Source: MED-G78 sp964546275 (GTDB taxonomy: Bacteria; Pseudomonadota; Gammaproteobacteria; Magnimaribacterales; D2472). Taken from it: a stretch of DNA of 64,000 nucleotides. Positions 24,523-32,977 of this stretch are shown piece by piece. The notes under the pieces were generated by a model that worked only from the letters and a program-made list of their open reading frames with translations, ran no database searches and was not told the DNA's origin. The stretch covers positions 1 to 64,000 of the forward strand of contig CAZJJG010000003.1 of NCBI GenBank assembly GCA_964546275.1, given 5' to 3'. Position 1 is the stretch's first letter. Each line of letters starts with the position of its first letter. A program made the translations under genes and the position numbers.

Positions 24523-25855
24523 CTATAAATCTCTCCATTTTCATTGCTCTGGATCCTTTTAAAAGGACAGTATCATTTGAATTAATATTTTTCTTTAAAA
24601 ATCTCTTCAATTCAGATTCCTCTTTAAAGAAAATACCTTTTTTACCAAACTCTTCTACAGCATATTTTGTTAAATCTCCAAAACCAAGGAAAATATCTAT
24701 TTTCTTAGCTCTTGCATAGTCTCCAATATCTCTATGCATTTTCTTTCTATATCTACCTAGCTCTAACATATCACCTAAAACCAAGATTCTTCTAGTCTTT
24801 GAACTTTTTAATAAGTCTATAGATTTTTTGACAGAGTCTGGATTAGCGTTATAGGTATCATCTATAAGCAAAGAGCCATTTATCCATTTAGATTGTTTTT
24901 GTCTAATAGCTTCATCTAAGCTCTCCTTTAAGCTATTGATAAATAATTCTGTAGAGTTTTTTAAGAAAAAAGAGGCTGCAAAACTGGATAAAATATTTTT
25001 AACATTATGCTCTCCAGCTAAAAAAGTATTTATTTTTACTTTGATTTTGTATTTTTTTGAGCAAATATTAAATTCTGTCTTATTTATACTATATTTAATA
25101 TCTGAAGGATAAAAATCTGCACTACTGCTGAGACCAAAAGTGATGATAGTAATGTCATTTCTTATTTGCTGCCAAAATTTTAAATGCTTTTTATTATCAT
25201 TTGGCACCACAAGACATCCGCTTTTTTTAATATTATTAATTAATTCAGACTTTACTTTTAATACACCTTTAATATTTTTTAATTTTTCAAGATGTGAGTT
25301 ACCTATATTAGTTATAACTCCAACATTTGGCCTTAAAATTGAGCTTAGATACTGAATATCTTTAGGCTTTGCTGCCCCCATCTCAATAATTAAATTTTTT
25401 GAGTTTATATTTGCAAGCATTATGCTCAGCGGCATTCCGATCTCATTATTAAAGTTTTTATGAGTAGATGAGCTCTTTTTTAGGGCATTAGATAGTATTT
25501 TAGTTGTTGTTGTTTTTCCATTGCTTCCTGTAATTCCAATAACATTGCCCGTGTATGTCTTTAAAATATTTTTTGATATCTTTTTTAGAGCTGCTATAGA
25601 ATTGGCTACATAAATTAAGTGTTTATCTTGTGAATTTTTAAATTTTATATTGTCAGTTATAACTAAAGATGCTCCTTTTTTAAGAGCTTCATCAATATAG
25701 TCGTTTCCATTAAAATTATCGCCTTTTATAGCTATAAACAAACTTCCTTTTTTTAAGGTTCTTGTGTCAATAGAAATATTCTTAATGTCTATATTTTTCT
25801 TTAATGATAAATCAAGATATTTAGCTAGATAATTTGAGTTACTTATAAATTTCAT
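24515..25855 (-). CDS. murF: UDP-MurNAc-tripeptide--D-Ala-D-Ala ligase
   Basis: MurF adds the D-Ala-D-Ala made by Ddl. The 446-residue Mur ligase has DTRTLKKGSLFIAIKGDNFNG, the P-loop IGITGSNGKTTTTKIL (about 106-120), NEIGMPLSIMLAN, IEMGA, ITNIGNSHLEKL and the C-terminal DDTYNANPDSVKKSI and LGDMLELG. Length is normal. It overlaps murE by 17 bp and mraY by 8 bp. Confidence 0.97.
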   Translation of the reverse strand: MKFISNSNYLAKYLDLSLKKNIDIKNISIDTRTLKKGSLFIAIKGDNFNGNDYIDEALKKGASLVITDNIKFKNSQDKHLIYVANSIAALKKISKNILKTYTGNVIGITGSNGKTTTTKILSNALKKSSSTHKNFNNEIGMPLSIMLANINSKNLIIEMGAAKPKDIQYLSSILRPNVGVITNIGNSHLEKLKNIKGVLKVKSELINNIKKSGCLVVPNDNKKHLKFWQQIRNDITIITFGLSSSADFYPSDIKYSINKTEFNICSKKYKIKVKINTFLAGEHNVKNILSSFAASFFLKNSTELFINSLKESLDEAIRQKQSKWINGSLLIDDTYNANPDSVKKSIDLLKSSKTRRILVLGDMLELGRYRKKMHRDIGDYARAKKIDIFLGFGDLTKYAVEEFGKKGIFFKEESELKRFLKKNINSNDTVLLKGSRAMKMERFIDV

Positions 25856-27320
25856 TTACTACCTCATGGTCACTAAAATAAGATATCTTCCCGCCAATAT
25901 CCTGGGTTTCTTCATGCCCTTTTCCTAAAATAACCATGCAATCATTATCACCCATTAATCCATTTCCATGAATAATTGCTTCTCTTCTATCCTCTATTAG
26001 AATTACATCTTTGATAATATTTCCTATTGATGCGTCAGCAAAAATATTTTCGAAGGCTTCACTTCTTGAGTTATCAGATGTAAAAATAATTTTTACTCCA
26101 TATTCTATAGCTATGCTTAACATCTCTGGTCTTTTTAATTTATCTCTATCTCCGCCACATCCAAAAACAATAATTAAATTATTAAAATAATTATTAATTG
26201 ATGACAGCAGAAACTTAAATCCATCTGGATTATGTGCATAATCAATAATAATATTTGAATCAATATTAGGAATAAGTTCAGTTCTTCCTTTGGGAAGTTT
26301 TAAAAAAGACACATCGTTAAAATCATCTTCTAAGAAATTATTAAATCCTATTACTGAAATTGCAAACACAAGATTATTAATATTAAATTCTGGAAATAAA
26401 CTACATGAAAAATTATATTTGCAACTTTTAAGACTGTTATCTGATAAATAAACTAATGATGCATTATTTATAGTTATTGAAAAAGTAGTTATTTTTATGC
26501 TGGATTCAATAATCTCATAATAAATATCTGACAATTTGTTTTTATTGCTTACAGAGTAAATTTGAGGGTAATGATCCTTGGTAGATATTAAATCTTCATT
26601 AATTAGCCTTAATGAGCTTATGTTATTAAATATTTTAAACTTTGTTTGAGCATACTCTTCTATGTTTGAGTGATAATCCAGATGATCTCTTCCAATATTT
26701 AAAAGTGATGCAGAATGAACTGATGTAAGATCAAATAGTCTTTTTTGATCAAGTGCATGAGAAGAAATTTCAATACAAATATTTGCAGACTTTAGATCAT
26801 AATTCTTCAGAATTTCATAGAATTCAAATATATCAGGAGTTGTTTTACTGTAAAGAGAAGTATTTACTTCTTCATTATTATACTGAGCTCCCAAAGTACC
26901 AATATAAAGGGAATTATCTCCTGCATTAAGTATAAGTTGATGGCAAAGATGAGCTGTTGATGTTTTACCATTAGTACCTGTAAAGGTATGAATCAGAAAT
27001 TTTGAGGGATCAATTTTAAAGAATGCTTTTAAAAAATAATATACTTTTGTATTTTTAGTGGCATCTTCTTGCTCTTGCAAGTCTTGAATATAAAAAATAT
27101 TATTTTGATCTGATCTATATGAAGAATCATTATGAACTACTATTGATGCTCCTAATTCTAATGCTTTTTCTATATATACACTTCCATGGTTTTGTGAGCC
27201 AGGCAAAGCAAAAAATATAGAATTTTTTCTAATCTTCTGGGTAGAATTGGTTGCGCTAGAAATTTCTATTCCAGGCGGAAAAGATATACCAAGTATTTCT
27301 TCTAGCTTATTCACTTTCAA
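25839..27320 (-). CDS. murE: UDP-MurNAc-dipeptide--meso-DAP ligase MurE
   Basis: MurE adds the third amino acid, normally meso-diaminopimelate in gammaproteobacteria. The 493 residues have the P-loop TGTNGKTSTAH (114-124), IEISSHALDQKRL, NIGRDHLDYHSN with the carbamylated lysine at about K227, DYAHNPDGF (about 360) and FGCGGDRDKLKRPEM. The meso-DAP specificity motif, usually DNPR, here reads DNSR at 416-419; the arginine that contacts DAP is kept. It overlaps ftsI by 14 bp. Confidence 0.96.
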   Translation of the reverse strand: MKVNKLEEILGISFPPGIEISSATNSTQKIRKNSIFFALPGSQNHGSVYIEKALELGASIVVHNDSSYRSDQNNIFYIQDLQEQEDATKNTKVYYFLKAFFKIDPSKFLIHTFTGTNGKTSTAHLCHQLILNAGDNSLYIGTLGAQYNNEEVNTSLYSKTTPDIFEFYEILKNYDLKSANICIEISSHALDQKRLFDLTSVHSASLLNIGRDHLDYHSNIEEYAQTKFKIFNNISSLRLINEDLISTKDHYPQIYSVSNKNKLSDIYYEIIESSIKITTFSITINNASLVYLSDNSLKSCKYNFSCSLFPEFNINNLVFAISVIGFNNFLEDDFNDVSFLKLPKGRTELIPNIDSNIIIDYAHNPDGFKFLLSSINNYFNNLIIVFGCGGDRDKLKRPEMLSIAIEYGVKIIFTSDNSRSEAFENIFADASIGNIIKDVILIEDRREAIIHGNGLMGDNDCMVILGKGHEETQDIGGKISYFSDHEVVNEIYK

Positions 27321-28935
27321 AATATCCTAAATAACTTAATGTATCAGAAGCTATTTCAGCAAATAAAGGTGCAGCAATTTCACCACCTTTATAAGCATTT
27401 AAACCAGGCTGGTAAATAGAAACAAAAATAGTAAGATCTTTTGTTTCTAAGGGAGCTATGCCTACAAAAGATGCAGTATAAATACTTTTCTCATACCCAC
27501 CATCTTTCGAACTTTTATGAGATGTTCCTGTTTTTCCTCCTACATTAAAACCTGATACTCTTGCATTTTTTCCAGAACCATTCTCTACAACATCATGCAA
27601 AGCAAATAGAATTTTATTTGCTGATTCTGCAGAAATAATTTGTTCTTCATATTTATATTCGTCATTCATAACTATGGTAAATTCTTTATAAATGCCATTA
27701 TTCGCAAAGACGGAATAAGCAGAGGCGATTTGATATGGGCTTGCCTCCATACCATAACCAAAACCTAAGTTAGCTATTTCAATATCAGACATATTATTTC
27801 TAGTATTAATAGTTCCAAATGAAGCTGAGGGAAAATTTAAGTTAATAGGCTTGCTAAATCCAAAATTTTTGTAGGTTGAAATAATATTATCTGCACCTAG
27901 CATTAAAGCAATTTTTGAAGCGCCAACCTGGCTTGAATTAGTTATAACTTCATATGCCTTTAGAAGACCGTGATTTTTATAATCACTTATAGAATAATTA
28001 TTTAAAGAAATATAACCAGGCGAGGTATCCAGAGTATCATCTATATCAATCAAACCCATATCAAAAGCTTTAGCCATAGCAATAGGTTTAAGAACAGATC
28101 CCGGCTCGTAGGTATCAAGCAAAGCTCTGTTTTTTTGACTTTTTCTATTAGAATTATTGGGATTGTATGAAGGGAAGCTGGCCATTGCTAAAATTTCGCC
28201 GGTTGAATTATCTAAAACAATCGCTGTGCCACTTTTTGCTTGACTATTTTTAACAGCTTCCACCAATTTCTTATATGTAAAAAATTGTATGTTGCTATCA
28301 ATTGTTAAATGAAGATCTTTACCGTCCTCTTTTGCTTCAATGCTAATAGCCTTAGAGATAATTTCTCCTTTTCTATTTTTATAATACTTTTGCTTACCAT
28401 CAATTCCAGACAAGAAGGAGTTATAACTTTTTTCGATACCTTCTAGGCCATAGTTATCTTTGCCAGAAAATCCAATTAGAGGAGCTATTTGATCTCCAAG
28501 CGGATAATGTCTTGAAAACCTAACCTCAATTTCAAAATTCTTTATTGAAGAAGTTTTTATAAAATTTATTTCTTTTAAAGATAAACTTTTATAAATTAGC
28601 ATCTTTCTATTTTGAGACTTAATGTCATCAAAGGATGGCTTTAGTTCAATTAAATTATCTAAAATAGAATAATCATTAGCAGAAAAATTTTTTAGAGCAT
28701 AAATGTCGTAATGAGTTAATGATATCGCAAGGGGTATTTGATTTCGATCATAAATAGTTCCTCTGATAGGAAGAGTTTTTCTATATGCAATATGCTGATT
28801 CTGCCCCCAATCTTTTAAAAAATTTTCTTTATCGATTTGTAAAAAAATTACTCTCACAGAAATTGCGCAGACAGAGGCTATTAGAAAAATTAATATAATA
28901 AAAAAACGCCAGTTAAAATAATTTAATTTCTTCAT
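27307..28935 (-). CDS. ftsI: Septal peptidoglycan transpeptidase FtsI (PBP3)
   Basis: FtsI cross-links septal peptidoglycan in partnership with FtsW. The 542-residue class B penicillin-binding protein has one N-terminal membrane anchor (about 11-32), the pedestal domain with RGTIYDRNQIPLA, and the transpeptidase domain with catalytic S280 in SVLK, SSQ at 334-336 as the SxN-type motif, and K468-T-G. Length is close to E. coli FtsI. It lies 7 bp downstream of ftsL. Confidence 0.97.
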   Translation of the reverse strand: MKKLNYFNWRFFIILIFLIASVCAISVRVIFLQIDKENFLKDWGQNQHIAYRKTLPIRGTIYDRNQIPLAISLTHYDIYALKNFSANDYSILDNLIELKPSFDDIKSQNRKMLIYKSLSLKEINFIKTSSIKNFEIEVRFSRHYPLGDQIAPLIGFSGKDNYGLEGIEKSYNSFLSGIDGKQKYYKNRKGEIISKAISIEAKEDGKDLHLTIDSNIQFFTYKKLVEAVKNSQAKSGTAIVLDNSTGEILAMASFPSYNPNNSNRKSQKNRALLDTYEPGSVLKPIAMAKAFDMGLIDIDDTLDTSPGYISLNNYSISDYKNHGLLKAYEVITNSSQVGASKIALMLGADNIISTYKNFGFSKPINLNFPSASFGTINTRNNMSDIEIANLGFGYGMEASPYQIASAYSVFANNGIYKEFTIVMNDEYKYEEQIISAESANKILFALHDVVENGSGKNARVSGFNVGGKTGTSHKSSKDGGYEKSIYTASFVGIAPLETKDLTIFVSIYQPGLNAYKGGEIAAPLFAEIASDTLSYLGYFESE

Positions 28936-28942
28936 CTGTCTA

Positions 28943-29209
28943 TTATTTTATTTTTACAACTGTAGGTTTTACTTTTTGCATAGTTAAATTCTTTCTTGCT
29001 ATCTGCTCTACTCTTGCTGGAGAATTTAAAAAGTAAGCCTCAGTTTTGAGTTTATGCTCTTCTTCTTTAAGGTTTTGATACTCTGTATTTATACGATCTT
29101 GATTTCCATATAGAAGACCTATTTCCCATCTAACTTTTATTTGTTCAATAGAAAGAAAAATTATTAAAGCTAACTGAGCAAAAAGTAATAAGGCAAAATT
29201 TAATTTCAT
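28943..29209 (-). CDS. ftsL: Cell division protein FtsL
   Basis: This is an 88-residue bitopic protein: transmembrane segment at about 3-20 (LNFALLLFAQLALIIFL), a periplasmic coiled coil (about 38-60, LKEEEHKLKTE), and the terminal block NSPARVEQIARKNLTM typical of FtsL. It forms the FtsQLB complex with FtsB (7279-7587) and FtsQ. Position between rsmH and ftsI is the standard one, which supports the call despite low sequence conservation. Confidence 0.92.
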   Translation of the reverse strand: MKLNFALLLFAQLALIIFLSIEQIKVRWEIGLLYGNQDRINTEYQNLKEEEHKLKTEAYFLNSPARVEQIARKNLTMQKVKPTVVKIK

Positions 29210-30105
29210 GGAAGTTTTTTAAAGACTCGCATGATTGCACTTCTAGAGCGTTTATTTTTGTTAACTTCAAAGTCACTTGGTCTAATTTTTCTTGCAATAC
29301 AATCAAATTCTTTTATGACTATTGGGTTGATTGGAATTTCTCTTGGAATGTCTTCTACTTGAGTCTTAAATGTGTTCTTAACGATTGAATCTTCGAGAGA
29401 GTGAAAAGATATAACAACTATTTTACCTCCAGTTTTTATTAGTTTTTTCGACTTATTTAAAGCTTCATCTAATTCATTAAGCTCGTCATTAATAAAAATT
29501 CTAAAAGCTTGAAAAGATTTTGTTGCTGGATGAATTTTAGAATATTTTTTTGAAGAAACGGATTTAATGATATTTGCTAATTGAGATGTTGTCTCTATAT
29601 CTGCATCCTTTCTATTCACACAAATAGCTTTTGCAATTGCTCTAGCATTTTTTTCTTGACCATATTTATAGAGCACATTAATGATTTCTTTTTCGTCTGC
29701 TATGTTAATCCATTTAGAAAGAGGTCTTCCTGTATTGTAATTAAATCGCATATCCAATGGGCCATCATCTCTGAAGCTAAAACCTCTAGATTTATCATCA
29801 AAATGAGTAGAACAAGTTCCTAAATCAAATAGAATTCCATCAAGTGAACCTTCCTCAAAAATTGTATCTATTTGATTAAATGAATTATAAATAATATTAA
29901 ATCTTGGATCTTTTATGTGTGTTTCTGCAAATTTAATAGCATCTGGATCTTTATCAAAAGCTGTAAGTTTTCCTTCTGATAAAAGCTTATTTAAGATAGA
30001 TTTGCTGTGGCCACCTCGACCAAAAGTGCAGTCTAAATATGAACCAACTTTATTATCAACTAGAAAACCAATAGATTCTTCCAGCAATACTGGAAAATGG
30101 AGCAT
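29206..30105 (-). CDS. rsmH: 16S rRNA (cytosine-1402-N4)-methyltransferase RsmH
   Basis: RsmH methylates C1402 in the ribosomal P site. The 299-residue protein has HFPVLLEESIGFL, the SAM loop DCTFGRGGHSKSIL, LFDLGTCSTHFDD, RGFSFRDDGPLDMRF, FQAFRIFINDELNELD and VISFHSLEDSIVKNTF. Normally it directly follows mraZ; here ftsZ lies between, with rsmH starting 1 bp after the ftsZ stop codon and sharing 4 bp with ftsL. Confidence 0.97.
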   Translation of the reverse strand: MLHFPVLLEESIGFLVDNKVGSYLDCTFGRGGHSKSILNKLLSEGKLTAFDKDPDAIKFAETHIKDPRFNIIYNSFNQIDTIFEEGSLDGILFDLGTCSTHFDDKSRGFSFRDDGPLDMRFNYNTGRPLSKWINIADEKEIINVLYKYGQEKNARAIAKAICVNRKDADIETTSQLANIIKSVSSKKYSKIHPATKSFQAFRIFINDELNELDEALNKSKKLIKTGGKIVVISFHSLEDSIVKNTFKTQVEDIPREIPINPIVIKEFDCIARKIRPSDFEVNKNKRSRSAIMRVFKKLP

Positions 30106-30106
30106 T

Positions 30107-31234
30107 TTAGTCTACTTGTTTACGCATAAAAGTCGGCACATCAAGGTAATCAATTACCTCTGCAGACGATGTGCCGCCTTCTTGACTTGCTTTAACTGCA
30201 AACTCTTTTTCTAAGCCTACAGGATTTAATTTAATTGAAGCGCTTCTTCTATTATTATCAACAGCCAGGGTTGGAGCTTTCTGATTCACTCCAGTTGCTA
30301 CAATAGTTACCAGTAAGTCCTCTTCTATATCATTATCAATAACTGTTCCATAGATGACGACAGCATCGTCAGCAGTAAATTCTTCAACGATATTACTTAC
30401 TTCTTCATAATCATTTAGTGTAGGTTCTTTTGCGGTAATATTGACAAGTACGCCTCTAGCATCTTTAAGATCAATATCTTCTAGTAATTCGCTTCCTACA
30501 GCTTGAGAGGCTGCTTCAGAAGCTCTATCTTTCCCATTAGATCTTCCAGTGCCCATCATTGCAATTCCCTTCTCTGACATCACTGTTTTTACATCAGCGA
30601 AATCAACATTGATTAAACCATCTTTCATAATAATGTCAGAAATTCCTTGAACGGCTCCTTTAAGAACATCATCAGCCTTTGCAAAAGCATCAGTCATGCT
30701 TGTATTACCACCCAGTACTTCTATTAATCTTTGATTCGGAATTGTGATTAAACTATCAACTTCTTCAACTAGCGCTGCTAACCCTTGTTCAGCAGAAGTC
30801 ATTCTTCTTTTACCTTCAAATTTAAAAGGTTTTGTAACTACAGCAACAGTTAATGCTCCCATCTCTTTAGCAATGGATGCAACCACGGGAGCTGCACCAG
30901 TCCCAGTACCTCCACCCATTCCGGCTGTTATAAAAATCATATCAGCATCAGCTAAAAGCTCTTGAATTGCTTCTCTGTCTCCTTCAGCAGCTTGACGTCC
31001 AATTTCTGGGTTAGCTCCTGCTCCAAGACCTTTTGTTAAATTACTGCCTAATTTAAGTGATATTGCGCCATCAGCTCTAGCTAGAGCCTGAGTATCAGTA
31101 TTTGCACAAATAAAATCAACTCCCTGAATTTGATGATTGATCATATGGATAACAGCGTTTCCGCCAGCTCCACCTACACCAATTACTTTAATTTTTGCTT
31201 GTTCAACTTGTTGATCTACAACTTCCCAATTCAT
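30107..31234 (-). CDS. ftsZ: Cell division GTPase FtsZ, relocated to the second place of the dcw cluster
   Basis: FtsZ is the tubulin-like GTPase of the division ring. The 375-residue protein has IKVIGVGGAGGNAVIHM, the GTP loop GGGTGTG (107-113), NVDFADVKTVM and the C-terminal peptide LDVPTFMRKQ (362-375 region), which binds FtsA and ZipA. The linker is short. It is a canonical FtsZ, not a CetZ-type or tubulin paralogue. It has a ribosome-site-like GGGGA 5 nt before the ATG. Its place between mraZ and rsmH is abnormal: in most bacteria with a dcw cluster ftsZ follows ftsA at the far end, about 15 kb away here. It is the first gene after mraZ, so it is probably the gene most exposed to MraZ control. 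Confidence 0.97.
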   Translation of the reverse strand: MNWEVVDQQVEQAKIKVIGVGGAGGNAVIHMINHQIQGVDFICANTDTQALARADGAISLKLGSNLTKGLGAGANPEIGRQAAEGDREAIQELLADADMIFITAGMGGGTGTGAAPVVASIAKEMGALTVAVVTKPFKFEGKRRMTSAEQGLAALVEEVDSLITIPNQRLIEVLGGNTSMTDAFAKADDVLKGAVQGISDIIMKDGLINVDFADVKTVMSEKGIAMMGTGRSNGKDRASEAASQAVGSELLEDIDLKDARGVLVNITAKEPTLNDYEEVSNIVEEFTADDAVVIYGTVIDNDIEEDLLVTIVATGVNQKAPTLAVDNNRRSASIKLNPVGLEKEFAVKASQEGGTSSAEVIDYLDVPTFMRKQVD

Positions 31235-31247
31235 ATTTATCCCCTAT

Positions 31248-31715
31248 TTAAAAAGACATCTCTTTTATGCTCGTTGGAAGAACAACATCTAAAATCTCTG
31301 TAGCTAATGTTCCTCCGGTTTGACGTATATTCCAATTATCTGTGTTCCAAATTTCAAATTTATTTCCCATACCTATAAATGAAATTTTATTATCCTGATT
31401 AAGCTGAGCATAATTTCTTAGCTCTTGTGGCAATAAGATTAGCATTCTGCCATTTGGATCAAATTCTGTAACACTTGCATTGCCTAGAATGGTCCATTGT
31501 AAATTTCTTACGATTGGATCTAAGCCTTGAAGCGATTGAAGTTTTTCAGAAATAATGTTCCAGTCAGAACCTTTATAAACTTTTAACGAGGGGTATTGAG
31601 GATCCTTAGTAATAACTATTTCTTTTTCGTTTGTTAAAAGAAAATCAGAACGATACTTAGCAGGTATTGAGAACCTGTGCTTTTGATCTATAGATATCGT
31701 ATTGTATCCAAACAT
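31248..31715 (-). CDS. mraZ: Transcriptional regulator MraZ
   Basis: MraZ is a ring-forming AbrB-fold DNA-binding protein that represses or modulates its own dcw operon. The 155 residues hold two AbrB-like repeats: TISIDQKHRFSIPAKYRSDF near the start and VTEFDPNGRMLILLPQELRNYA near residue 75, the second with the conserved D-x-x-G-R. It is first in the cluster as usual. A group of AAAGTGT repeats lies 27-67 bp upstream of its ATG, a plausible operator. Confidence 0.94.
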   Translation of the reverse strand: MFGYNTISIDQKHRFSIPAKYRSDFLLTNEKEIVITKDPQYPSLKVYKGSDWNIISEKLQSLQGLDPIVRNLQWTILGNASVTEFDPNGRMLILLPQELRNYAQLNQDNKISFIGMGNKFEIWNTDNWNIRQTGGTLATEILDVVLPTSIKEMSF

Positions 31716-31741
31716 AAAGTTATTAACTTAATTTATTAATT

Positions 31742-31782
31742 AACACACTTTATAACATTTTTTGCACACTTTCACACACTTT
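31742..31782 (-). promoter_or_regulatory. Four-copy MraZ-box-like operator
   Basis: On the minus strand 10-bp units follow each other: AAAGTGTGTG (31782-31773), AAAGTGTGCA (31772-31763), a weaker AAAAATGTTA (31762-31753), then after one extra base AAAGTGTGTT (31751-31742). MraZ is known to bind short G-rich direct repeats spaced about one helical turn apart; the AAAGTG-plus-4 pattern resembles that described for Mollicutes, and the 10-bp spacing matches that of TGGG boxes in E. coli. The array lies between the rnpB end and mraZ. No convincing -35/-10 pair can be fixed nearby. Confidence 0.65.
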
Positions 31783-31802
31783 TTTTAATTTTATACAAAA
31801 AT

Positions 31803-32133
31803 GAGTTGGTCTGTAAGCCGGATTCTGTAAAAGATGATCATCTATCTTGGCTATGTGTCACCACAAAGCTCTAGCAACCTACCCAAATCCTAAGCGAGCA
31901 GCCTAAGGATTTCTATTTGGTCTTGCTTCGGGATGGGGTTTACAATGCCTTAAATGTTACCATTTAAGCGGTGCGCTCTTACCGCACCTTTTCACCCTTA
32001 CCAATATAATTGGCGGTATATTTTCTGCTGCACTTTCCGTAGGCTCACGCCTCCCAGGAGTTACCTGGCGCCCTGCTCTATGAAGTCCGGACTTTCCTCT
32101 AAAGCAAAGCTTTAGCGATCATCCAACCAACTC
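31803..32133 (-). ncRNA. rnpB: RNase P RNA (M1 RNA, type A)
   Basis: This is the catalytic RNA that matures tRNA 5' ends. The 5' region has the universal GAGGAAAGTCCGGAC and the 3' region has the matching ACAGAATCCGGCTTACAGACC. The ends GAGTTGG and CCAACTC pair as stem P1. Internal marks are AGGGTGAAAAGGTG and GGTAAGAGCGCACC. The 3' end is followed by CATTTTTG, so P1 plus the T-run can act as terminator. Ends are set from P1 pairing and are good to a few bases. It lies between rsmI and mraZ, as in pseudomonads. Confidence 0.96.
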
Positions 32134-32140
32134 GGAGAGA

Positions 32141-32169
32141 ATTATAGACATTTATTTGTCTATCAGCCA
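32141..32169 (-). promoter_or_regulatory. rnpB promoter
   Basis: A consensus TATAAT (32146-32141, minus strand) lies seven bases before the predicted 5' end of the RNA at 32133. The -35 is weak (TGGCTG, 32169-32164, 17-bp spacer). The promoter overlaps the end of rsmI. A small inverted repeat, TAGACA/TGTCTA (32145-32162), spans the rsmI stop codon. Confidence 0.65.
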
Positions 32170-32967
32170 CTTATAAAGATCTCTTTTATTTTTACTCGTT
32201 AATGCTGCTAATAATTTAGCAGCGTCTTTCGCAGGTAAATGTTCTAAATATAGGTCTTTAATCTTTTGACTAAGATTCAAATCTAGATTAATTTTTTTAG
32301 AGCCCTCAAGAACAATTACAAACTCACCTTTAGTTGTTATCTCATTATTTTTAAATTTATTATTCATATTTCCAACAGAGTCTCTAATAACCTCTTCATA
32401 CTTTTTTGTCATTTCTCGACATAGAATAATTCTTCTATCAAACTCAAGATACTCTGCAAATACGGAGATTGTTTTTTCTAATCTTTTTGCTGATTCAAAA
32501 AATATGATAGTTTCAGATACATCATTTAGTGATTTGCTCATTTCTATTTGATCTGTTTTTTTTCTTGGAAAAAATCCTTTAAAGGAAAATGCATCTGAAG
32601 GGAGGCCTGATAGAATCAAAGCATTTATAACTGATGATGGGCCTGGTAAGACTGTAAACTGAATATTATGTTTAATGCATTCTTGTGAAAGATAATAACC
32701 AGGGTCAGAGATACAAGGAGCCCCAGCATCAGTGATTATTGCAATTTTATTTCCATCATTTAATTGATTAATTATTTCTGGAGTAATTTTAATTTCATTA
32801 TGTTCGTGAAATGATTTAGATTTTTTATTAATATTAAAGTTAATGAGTAAATTATTGGTATTTCTAGTATCTTCTGCATAAATAAAATCTGCAGACTCAA
32901 GAAGACTTATTGACCTCATAGAGATATCATTTAAATTACCAATTGGACTACATATAAAATTTAACAT
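32152..32967 (-). CDS. rsmI: 16S rRNA (cytidine-1402-2'-O)-methyltransferase RsmI
   Basis: RsmI methylates the ribose of C1402, the same nucleotide modified by RsmH. From ATG at 32967 the protein has 271 residues and starts with the family opening FICSPIGNLNDISMRS; the frame is open further upstream to 33075, but that would run 36 residues back into the divergent gene. Other marks are YAEDTRNT, TDAGAPCISDPGY and GPSSVINALILSGLPSDAF. It is divergent from the LpoA-like gene, with only 10 bp between the start codons. Confidence 0.93.
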   Translation of the reverse strand: MLNFICSPIGNLNDISMRSISLLESADFIYAEDTRNTNNLLINFNINKKSKSFHEHNEIKITPEIINQLNDGNKIAIITDAGAPCISDPGYYLSQECIKHNIQFTVLPGPSSVINALILSGLPSDAFSFKGFFPRKKTDQIEMSKSLNDVSETIIFFESAKRLEKTISVFAEYLEFDRRIILCREMTKKYEEVIRDSVGNMNNKFKNNEITTKGEFVIVLEGSKKINLDLNLSQKIKDLYLEHLPAKDAAKLLAALTSKNKRDLYKWLIDK

Positions 32968-32977
32968 AAACGTACTT

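Noticed and set aside
30107..31234. Second-copy or tubulin-like FtsZ paralogue to explain the odd position
   Set aside because: It has a normal GTPase core and the FtsA/ZipA-binding C-terminal peptide, so it is the main division FtsZ as far as this window shows.
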